Source: DATLEX01 sp035525015 (GTDB taxonomy: Bacteria > Acidobacteriota > Thermoanaerobaculia > Gp7-AA8). From it: a DNA stretch of 5,639 nucleotides. Location: positions 1-5,639 of the forward strand of contig DATLFC010000096.1 in assembly GCA_035525015.1 (NCBI GenBank), read 5' to 3'. Below the pieces are notes generated by a model. The model made no database searches. It was not told where the DNA came from and saw only the letters and a list, made by a program, of their open reading frames with translations. The translations under genes and the position numbers were made by a program. Shown here in pieces: positions 5,637 to 5,639 of the stretch (its first letter is position 1; every line of letters begins with the position of its first letter).

Positions 5637-5639
5637 GAC

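Noticed and set aside
1..5639. Replication origin with DnaA boxes
   Set aside because: The gene cluster and parS-like site suggest an origin nearby, but I see no cluster of TTATCCACA-like boxes and no AT-rich unwinding region in the window.
1..5639. Novel multi-gene defence, mobile or biosynthetic system
   Set aside because: All coding sequence is accounted for by six conserved housekeeping genes. No transposase, integrase, toxin-antitoxin pair, CRISPR repeat or unknown gene remains.

Overview
This window is a slice of the classic bacterial rpmH-rnpA-yidD-yidC-jag-mnmE-mnmG cluster, which usually sits beside the chromosome replication origin. All genes lie on the minus strand, so the operon reads from right to left. 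DNA is GC-rich, with strong G/C preference at third codon positions. Gene order, protein styles and an intergenic palindromic repeat of the GTCATTCTGAG...CTCAGGATGAC type suggest an uncultivated-type high-GC lineage such as Acidobacteriota or a neighbouring phylum. That placement is inference from pattern memory, not from a search.

Layout in direction of transcription: rnpA (RNase P protein, GTG start three bases from the window edge), yidD (insertion efficiency factor), yidC (membrane insertase), jag/khpB (KH-R3H RNA-binding protein), mnmE (tRNA-modification GTPase), then a 127-bp non-coding gap, then mnmG (tRNA-modification flavoprotein, cut off by the left edge after 357 codons). The first five genes are packed with gaps of 5, 1 and 2 bases and a 4-base GTGA overlap, which implies one transcript with translational coupling.

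The 127-bp gap between mnmE and mnmG is the only sizeable non-coding stretch and the most interesting part. It holds, in transcription order, a perfect 10-bp stem-loop that begins with the mnmE stop codon, an approximately 80-bp imperfect palindromic repeat, and a 16-bp near-perfect parS-like (ParB/Spo0J binding) palindrome directly abutting the mnmG ATG.

Functionally the window joins tRNA 5'-end processing (rnpA), membrane protein insertion (yidD, yidC), RNA binding (jag) and wobble-uridine modification of tRNA, for which MnmE and MnmG form one enzyme complex. I see no tRNA or rRNA gene, CRISPR array, transposase, phage gene or unknown multi-gene system. The conserved genes are ordinary; the novelty is confined to the regulatory and structural DNA around mnmG, plus small points in jag, yidC and the yidD-yidC junction.
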